This document shows, piece by piece, positions 51,463 to 56,043 of a stretch of 56,043 nucleotides of DNA; the first letter of the stretch is position 1, and each line of letters begins with the position of its first letter. A model generated the notes under the pieces. It was not told where the DNA came from. It saw only the letters and a list, made by a program, of their open reading frames with translations, and searched no databases. The position numbers were made by a program, and so were the translations under genes. Source of the stretch: Vicinamibacteraceae bacterium (GTDB lineage: Bacteria; Acidobacteriota; Vicinamibacteria; Marinacidobacterales; Marinacidobacteraceae); assembly GCA_012271265.1 (NCBI GenBank), contig JAAXGQ010000077.1, positions 1 to 56,043 of the forward strand. The letters are read 5' to 3'.

Positions 51463-52050
51463 TCAGGCCGCCACGTCGAGGAGGTCGCGGATCAGCCGGG
51501 CGGTGAGGCCCCACACATCACGCCCCTCGAACGGGTAACGGAAGATCACCCGCGAGCGCAGTTCGCCGTCCGGACCCACGGGAAGCCGTTCCACCGAGGT
51601 CTGCTCCATCTCGGGCAGCGCGATCCAGGGAATCTCGAAGATCTCCTCCACTTCCGGACCGGGCGCGAGCCGGGCCCCCGGCCCGATTTCCACGGGGAAC
51701 GCGCTCAGGCGGAAGCCGTGGTAGGTGCGTCGTTCGTCCAGCCTGCCCAGAACCCGCACCCGCGCCGGATCGAGCCCGATTTCCTCCCGGCTTTCCCGGA
51801 GCGCCGCGCCGAGCGCGGAGTCGTCCCCCGGCTCCACCATGCCGCCGGGAAAGGCGAAGTCGCCCGGCTGGCGACGAAGGGTCCGGGCCCGGCGGGTCAG
51901 AACGAGCCTCCAGAGGTCGTCGCGGCGGACCAGGGGCAGGAGCACGGCCGCAGCGGCAAGCGACGGATCCACCCGGCGCGCCCGCCGGCGCGCGAGACGC
52001 GACGCGATACGGCCGGCCAGGCCGTCGGCCGCCCCCGGGTCGGTGGGCAT
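51463..52050 (-). CDS. Nudix hydrolase, probable coenzyme A pyrophosphatase (NudL-like)
   Basis: 195 aa from the ATG at 52050. The Nudix box is GGMVEPGDDSALGAALRESR followed by EEIGL, with the RE..EE metal-binding core intact. LVLTRRARTLRRQPGDFAFPGG just before it is the CoA-pyrophosphatase/NudL motif. Likely splits CoA or acyl-CoA to phosphopantetheine derivatives and 3',5'-ADP. TATATT on the minus strand ends 8 nt before the ATG. Confidence 0.9.
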   Translation of the reverse strand: MPTDPGAADGLAGRIASRLARRRARRVDPSLAAAAVLLPLVRRDDLWRLVLTRRARTLRRQPGDFAFPGGMVEPGDDSALGAALRESREEIGLDPARVRVLGRLDERRTYHGFRLSAFPVEIGPGARLAPGPEVEEIFEIPWIALPEMEQTSVERLPVGPDGELRSRVIFRYPFEGRDVWGLTARLIRDLLDVAA

Positions 52051-52058
52051 CCCGCGCA

Positions 52059-52066
52059 AATATACT
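52059..52066. promoter_or_regulatory. Overlapping divergent -10 hexamers
   Basis: AATATACT reads TATATT on the minus strand (52064-52059, 8 nt before the Nudix ATG) and TATACT on the plus strand (52061-52066, 8 nt before the GTG at 52075). Both genes lack ribosome binding sites. The two promoters would share bases and could not be opened simultaneously. Confidence 0.5.
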
Positions 52067-52074
52067 CACCGCTC

Positions 52075-52566
52075 GTGTTCATCCAGCGGCGTTCAGGGGG
52101 AATCCGGTTTGCGGTCCTGGCCGCCTTTCTGCTGGCCGCCGGGTCGGCCGCCGCCCAGCCTCTGGTCCAGATCGGCTCGGCCCGGGAAGCCGATGCCCCG
52201 GACAGCGAATTCCACTTCGCCGGCGGCTACGAGATCGGATTCGTGGTGCTTCCGGTCAGCATCGTCGCGGTCGCCCAGACCGGATCCGGGATCCGCTCCG
52301 GAGAAGACTCGCGGCAGTTTCCGCTCCGGGGCTACCTCACGGTGCGGGCGGGCCTCCTGCCGCTCCCCGGGTTCCGCGTCTACCTCGGCGCCGGCGGCGG
52401 CATGTCCGCCCGGACCGGTGGTGAGGACGGCCTCTCCGCATCCCCTTCCCTGATCGGACTCGGTGGAATCGCGACCGGCCGTCTGCACCTCGAAGTCCAG
52501 TACCAGCGTGATCTGACCGATGTTCCGGTGAGCCGATGGGTCACCGCGGTCGGACTCTCCTTCTGA
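52075..52566 (+). CDS. Small exported beta-rich protein, probably outer membrane
   Basis: 163 aa from the GTG at 52075. The signal peptide (about 1-24: FAVLAAFLLAAGSAAAQP) is followed by alternating polar/hydrophobic strands (FAGGYEIGFVVLPVSIVAVAQ, GYLTVRAGLLPLPGFRVYLGAGGG) and a terminal Phe (VTAVGLSF), as in small outer-membrane barrels. No family can be named. The Nudix gene is divergent; the repeat cluster lies downstream. Confidence 0.75.
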   Translation: MFIQRRSGGIRFAVLAAFLLAAGSAAAQPLVQIGSAREADAPDSEFHFAGGYEIGFVVLPVSIVAVAQTGSGIRSGEDSRQFPLRGYLTVRAGLLPLPGFRVYLGAGGGMSARTGGEDGLSASPSLIGLGGIATGRLHLEVQYQRDLTDVPVSRWVTAVGLSF

Positions 52567-52722
52567 GCGCCCGGCGCGCCGCATCCGCGACAGGACTGAC
52601 TGCGGCAGCGAGCCCTCCGGTCAACAGCCTGTGGATGAGGTGGAGGTGGCGTGAGCACCGAGAGTGGCGCGGCCCGGTGCTCCTATCGGTTTCGGGGAGT
52701 CCCGGTGGGGGTGTGGCGCCCC

Positions 52723-52939
52723 ATGGAGCGCCGGCGTCCTCGCCGGCCTGCGCCGCACCGACGATCCCTGAAGCAGTCTCCGGCCGACCGCGTCCCCGCA
52801 CCGACGAACCGTGTGCCGAGTGAGGCCCACGGACCATGCCCGCCTGCGGCGGTGGCCGGTGAGGACACCGGCGCTCCAGTACGGTCGCGCCCTGACGAAT
52901 GGAGCGCCGCCCCCATGGAGCGCCGGCGTCCTCGCCGGC
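52723..52939. repeat. REP-like hairpin repeat cluster 3
   Basis: Canonical plus arms at 52723-52748 and 52915-52939 (starts 192 bp apart), an inverted arm with altered stem GCCGGTG/CACCGGC at 52854-52878, and a truncated arm at 52899-52909. The spacer contains GGCCCACGGACCATGCCCGC, also present in the right-edge array. The rest of the gap between the exported protein and the GHMP kinase (52567-52722, 52940-53124) shows nothing I can name. Confidence 0.88.
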
Positions 52940-53124
52940 GTGCCTCGCACCGTCGGAGCCGGAGATCGGCCTCCATCCGACGGCCATCGGGCCGCTTGCC
53001 GCACTCGTGCGTCGCTGACAAGGCGGAACGCAACGCAGACGGCCACTTTGCGGTCTGGTGCAGCCGCGATGCATCGCCGCTCGAAAGCCGCGTCACCTTG
53101 TTCACAGGCTGCTGAGACTTCCTG

Positions 53125-54132
53125 ATGCGGGAAGCGCGCTTTTCCGCCCCGACCCGGGTGGACCTCGCCGGCGGGACGCTCGACATCTGGCCGGTGAACC
53201 TCCTGGCGCCTCCGGCGATGACGGTGAACGTGGCCATTGGCCTTCGGGCGACGGCGCTCGTCCGGCCCGCCCCGCGCTTTCGGGTGGTGAACCGTGCGCG
53301 GGGCCTGGACCGGACCGGAGACGGCCCGGAGGCCTTCTTCGACCACCCTTTCACGGTGCTGGCCGGCCGGCTGGTCGACTTCTTCCGCCCTGCGGCGCCG
53401 GTGGAAGTCCGCTTTCGGACCACAGCACCCGCCGGATCCGGGCTCGGAGGCTCCTCGTCGCTCGGCATGGCGATCGCTGGCGCGCTGAACCGCGTCTGCG
53501 ACGCCGGCTGGACGATCGGCGAGCTCGTCCGCATCGTGATGGACACCGAAGTCCGGATCCTCGGCACCTCGACCGGCGCCCAGGACCAGCTCGCGGCCGG
53601 CCTCGGAGCAACCCACGCCCACCACTGGGAAAGCCCCGCGCCGCGATCGGAGCGCCTGCCCTGGGCCACGGACGCAGGAGATCCCCTGAAGGAGCGCTTC
53701 GCCCTCGTGTTCACCGGGGAGTCGCACTCGTCGGCGGATCCGAACGGCAGTGTGCTGGAACGCATCTTCGCCGGGGAGCCTCGGGCTCTCCGCGGGATCG
53801 CGGAGATCGCCCGCGCTGCCGCGGCGATGCGCGAGGCCCTTCGGGCCCGGGACTGGGACCGCGCCCGGGACGCCCTGGACCGCGAATGGGCCGCCCGCCG
53901 TCAGCTCTCGCCGGCCGTGACGACAAGGACCCTGGACCGTTTCGAGGCGTCGCTCCGCGAGGCGGGGGCGCTGGCTGTCAAGGCCTGCGGTGCCGGGGGC
54001 GGGGGCACGCTGCTCGCGATGTGTGCGCCGGACCGGCGGCCGGAGATCCTCGCCGCGGCCCGCGCGGCAGGGGGCGATGTGCTCGACGTGGGCAGCGATC
54101 CGACGGGTCTCTCCGAGGACGCGCGCCCGTGA
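53125..54132 (+). CDS. GHMP kinase (heptose-7-phosphate kinase HddA-like)
   Basis: 335 aa. FSAPTRVDLAGGTLDIWP (6-23) is the N-terminal substrate motif and APAGSGLGGSSSLGMAIAGAL (about 99-119) the ATP-binding GHMP motif 2. GAGGGGTLLAMC near residue 290 is motif 3. It resembles D-glycero-D-manno-heptose 7-phosphate kinases that feed GDP-heptose for surface glycans, but other sugar or sugar-acid substrates are possible. Its stop overlaps the Rieske gene (GTGA). No isomerase or nucleotidyltransferase lies beside it. Confidence 0.88.
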   Translation: MREARFSAPTRVDLAGGTLDIWPVNLLAPPAMTVNVAIGLRATALVRPAPRFRVVNRARGLDRTGDGPEAFFDHPFTVLAGRLVDFFRPAAPVEVRFRTTAPAGSGLGGSSSLGMAIAGALNRVCDAGWTIGELVRIVMDTEVRILGTSTGAQDQLAAGLGATHAHHWESPAPRSERLPWATDAGDPLKERFALVFTGESHSSADPNGSVLERIFAGEPRALRGIAEIARAAAAMREALRARDWDRARDALDREWAARRQLSPAVTTRTLDRFEASLREAGALAVKACGAGGGGTLLAMCAPDRRPEILAAARAAGGDVLDVGSDPTGLSEDARP

Positions 54133-54476
54133 ACCGGGAATTTGCCGTCTGCCGGCTCGACGAACTGGCGGCGAAGGGCGCCCTGGCGGTGGATCTCGGG
54201 GAAACTCGGGTCGCCGTCTTCCTGGACGGCCGCCGGGTCCGGGCGCTTAACGAAACGTGCCCCCATCGCGGCGGCCCGCTTCACCTCGGGCAGGTCGAAG
54301 GCGGCGTCGTCCGCTGCCCCTGGCACGCCTGGAGCTTCGACCTGGTCACCGGCTGTTCGCCGGCGAACCCGAACTCCTGCGTGGCGGTCTACCCGGCGCG
54401 GGTCGAGGACGGCACGGTGCTCGTCACGCTGAAGGATCCCGCCCGGCCGTTCGCTGCGGCGACGAGTTCGCGATAG
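54129..54476 (+). CDS. Small Rieske [2Fe-2S] protein
   Basis: 115 aa, GTG start coupled to the kinase. The cluster ligands are in CPHRGG (Cys44, His46) and CPWHAW (Cys63, His66). The protein is about the size of dioxygenase ferredoxins and of the NirD-type subunit. A NirD-like electron carrier or ferredoxin is likely, but no oxygenase or reductase is encoded nearby, so its partner is unknown. It overlaps the convergent PHP gene by 88 bp. Confidence 0.9.
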   Translation: MNREFAVCRLDELAAKGALAVDLGETRVAVFLDGRRVRALNETCPHRGGPLHLGQVEGGVVRCPWHAWSFDLVTGCSPANPNSCVAVYPARVEDGTVLVTLKDPARPFAAATSSR

Positions 54477-55267
54477 CGCGCCTCGGGCAAACGGGACCCC
54501 AGCGCTGAGGATTGCGAGTCGCCGGCGGCGCCCGGGAGGTGAAAGTCGGAGCCCCCGGTCACCATCAGCCCCATCTTCTCCGCGAGTCGCAGGTAGCGGT
54601 CGCGGTGTTCGCGGCCGTGCGCCGGGTGGTAGACCTCGATGGCCATGATGCCCGCCTCTTCAATCATTCCGGGCACCCGATCCTGAGTCAGAAACCGGGC
54701 GTGGGCCAACGAGGTGATCCCGCCGGCCTGGTGCAGGAGTCGCGCCGCCTCCGTAACCGTCATCTTCCACGGGTACGAGACGTAGCCGGGCCTGTTGCTC
54801 CCCAGATAGCGGTCGAAGGCCTCCTGACGGTTGCTCACCGTCCCCTTGTGCACCAGGGCATCCGCCACGTGGGGACGCCCCAGGGACGGGCCGGTGGACT
54901 GCGCCGCTACCTCCTCGAACGTGAGGGGCACCCCTATGGCCGTCAGGCGCTCGCAGGTGTCCTGGATCCGGCCGCGGCGTCGTTCCGCCACCTCGGCGAA
55001 GCAGTCGGTCAGCGCGGGGTTCCCGGGATCGATGAAGAGCCCCAGCAGGTGCACCGAGTCATCACCCCCACTGCAGCTCACCTCGACCCCCGGAATCAAC
55101 TCGATCCCGCATTCCGAAGCCGCCTTCCGGGCTTCCGCCCACCCGCTCACGGTGTCGTGGTCGGTGAGGGCGAGAACCTTCACTCCGTCCGCTGCCGCCG
55201 CCCGAACCAGCTCGGTGGGCGACAGCGCCCCATCGGATTCCGTGGAGTGGGAATGCAGGTCGATCAT
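54389..55267 (-). CDS. PHP domain phosphoesterase (TrpH/YciV-like)
   Basis: 292 aa. DLHSHSTESDG (3-13), ALTDHDT (33-39), GVEVSC (60-65) and HARFLT plus GGSDFHLPG supply the metal-binding His/Asp set of PHP enzymes; TGPSLGRPHVADALV also fits the 5'-3' exoribonuclease/AMP phosphatase (RNase AM) group. It hydrolyses phosphoester bonds in short RNA or 3',5'-nucleotides. The 88-bp antisense overlap with the Rieske gene is the longest in the window. Confidence 0.88.
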   Translation of the reverse strand: MIDLHSHSTESDGALSPTELVRAAAADGVKVLALTDHDTVSGWAEARKAASECGIELIPGVEVSCSGGDDSVHLLGLFIDPGNPALTDCFAEVAERRRGRIQDTCERLTAIGVPLTFEEVAAQSTGPSLGRPHVADALVHKGTVSNRQEAFDRYLGSNRPGYVSYPWKMTVTEAARLLHQAGGITSLAHARFLTQDRVPGMIEEAGIMAIEVYHPAHGREHRDRYLRLAEKMGLMVTGGSDFHLPGAAGDSQSSALGSRLPEARYRELVAAANGRAGSFSVTSTVPSSTRAG

Positions 55268-55347
55268 TGCCGGACACGCCTTTGCTCCGCGAAGGAACCC
55301 GCGACTCTACCCCGAACGGCGATCCCGACGCCCTCGGGGCGTCCGGC

Positions 55348-55353
55348 TAGAAT
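55348..55353 (+). promoter_or_regulatory. Candidate -10 (TAGAAT) for the IscA-like gene
   Basis: TAGAAT 42 nt before the ATG at 55396, followed by AAGGAG at 55381-55386. A normally led transcript, in contrast to the leaderless candidates elsewhere. Confidence 0.4.
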
Positions 55354-55395
55354 GCGGACCACGGTGTTTTCGCGAGAACCGAAGGAGCCTTCCGC

Positions 55396-55767
55396 ATGTC
55401 GAGCCTGAGCACGGATCCCATTCCGAGCCCCACCTTCGAGCCCTCCCTGAGCCTGACGCAGGTGGCGGCGACCAAGGTGAGCGAGTTCCTGAAACAGCAC
55501 AACCGGCCGCACGCCCTGCTCCGGGTGCGCGTCGTGGGCGGCGGATGCTCCGGCTTCCAGTACCAGCTCGCTCTCGACGACGAGTCGCGGGAGGGTGACC
55601 GGATCGTGGAGCAGAAGGGTGTGCGGATGCTCATCGATGAGCGCAGCCTGCCGTATCTGAGCGGCACGCAAATCGACTACGTGGAAGACATCATGGGCGC
55701 CGGTTTTCGCTTCAACAACCCGAATGCGGCCTCGAGTTGCGGCTGCGGGGAGTCGTTCCAGGTCTGA
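55396..55767 (+). CDS. erpA: A-type iron-sulfur carrier (IscA/ErpA family)
   Basis: 123 aa with AAGGAG upstream. Cys51 (GGGCSGFQY) and Cys115/Cys117 (SSCGCGESF) are the cluster-binding residues of A-type carriers. It transfers Fe-S clusters to apoproteins such as the isoprenoid and respiratory enzymes. ErpA versus IscA cannot be distinguished surely from sequence. The right-edge repeat array follows 19 nt after its stop. Confidence 0.94.
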   Translation: MSSLSTDPIPSPTFEPSLSLTQVAATKVSEFLKQHNRPHALLRVRVVGGGCSGFQYQLALDDESREGDRIVEQKGVRMLIDERSLPYLSGTQIDYVEDIMGAGFRFNNPNAASSCGCGESFQV

Positions 55768-55786
55768 GTCCGCGGAGCGCGCCCCC

Positions 55787-56043
55787 ATGGAGCGCCGGCC
55801 CCATGGAGCGCCGGCGTCCTCGCCGGCCTGCGCCCCACCGTCGGTCCCCCATCCAGTCTCGCGCCAACCGCGCCGCCGTGCCCACCGACCGTCGAGCGGA
55901 AGGCCCACGGACCATGCCCGCCTGCGGCGGTGGCCGGTGAGGACACCGGCGCTCCAGAACTGCGCCCGCTGACGTATGGAGCGCCGGCCCCATGGAGCGC
56001 CGGCGTCCTCGCCGGCCTGCGCCCCACCGTCGGTCCCCCATCC
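55787..56043. repeat. REP-like hairpin repeat array (right edge)
   Basis: Canonical plus arms at 55803-55828 and 55992-56017, exactly 189 bp apart, with identical 26-base continuations (55829-55854 and 56018-56043). An inverted arm with the altered stem lies at 55932-55956. Truncated ATGGAGCGCCGGCC fragments occur at 55787-55800 and 55976-55989. The array runs off the window end. Confidence 0.9.

Overview
This is a GC-rich (roughly 70%), densely packed bacterial chromosome segment with about 50 protein genes and no rRNA, tRNA or CRISPR array that I can see. Short or overlapping gene junctions (GTGA, TGATG, TTGA) and frequent GTG/TTG starts are typical of such genomes. Outer-membrane machinery (TonB, ExbB/ExbD, a TonB-dependent receptor, TolC, a lipoprotein) shows a diderm organism. 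TonB proteins with Gly-Gly-Val-Pro-Gly-Gly linkers, two ExbD paralogues followed by a TPR protein, and a metzincin-like lipoprotein suggest Acidobacteriota. That placement is an inference, not a proof.

Layout: 1-505 is an array of hairpin repeats. 585-7016 holds L-2-hydroxyglutarate oxidase, a zinc-site lipoprotein, a DUF3810 membrane metalloprotein, a sodium:solute symporter, an enoyl-CoA hydratase and a GNAT acetyltransferase. 7119-13089 is a plus-strand housekeeping run: lspA, lgt, an RluD-type pseudouridine synthase, pyrR-pyrB-pyrC and a TIGR02757/DUF2400 gene. TolC (minus) and truA (plus) are divergent around a 22-bp tandem repeat. 15697-19882 (minus) is dxr-rseP-uppS-cdsA. 19994-28285 (plus) is an o-succinylbenzoate synthase-like enolase, a HEAT/cyclophilin fusion, a Cof-type phosphatase, then tgt-yajC-secD-secF. 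28368-32973 is a TonB gene followed by a TonB-ExbB-ExbD-ExbD-TPR operon with its own promoter. Next come a bifunctional Rel protein, an Mrp ATPase with a DUF971 tail, and a TonB-dependent receptor.

39378-39610 is a second hairpin-repeat cluster. Beyond it on the minus strand lies the least familiar part of the window: a sigma-70-like factor translationally coupled to a DUF932-like gene, followed by an 885-residue membrane protein with a degenerate von Willebrand A-like domain. Upstream of that module are an S9 prolyl oligopeptidase and the KorA/KorB 2-oxoacid:ferredoxin oxidoreductase. 49628-51453 is a two-gene end-joining module (Ku plus a stand-alone LigD-type ligase). It is followed by a Nudix hydrolase, a small beta-rich exported protein, a third repeat cluster, a heptose-kinase-like GHMP kinase coupled to a Rieske protein, a PHP phosphoesterase and an IscA/ErpA carrier. 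The window ends inside a fourth repeat array.

Two sequence-level signals cut across genes. One is a REP-like hairpin family in which a compensatory base change keeps the stem paired, found at both window ends and in two internal gaps. The other is a recurring TANNNT hexamer 7-15 nt before start codons of genes lacking a Shine-Dalgarno sequence, which suggests leaderless transcription.
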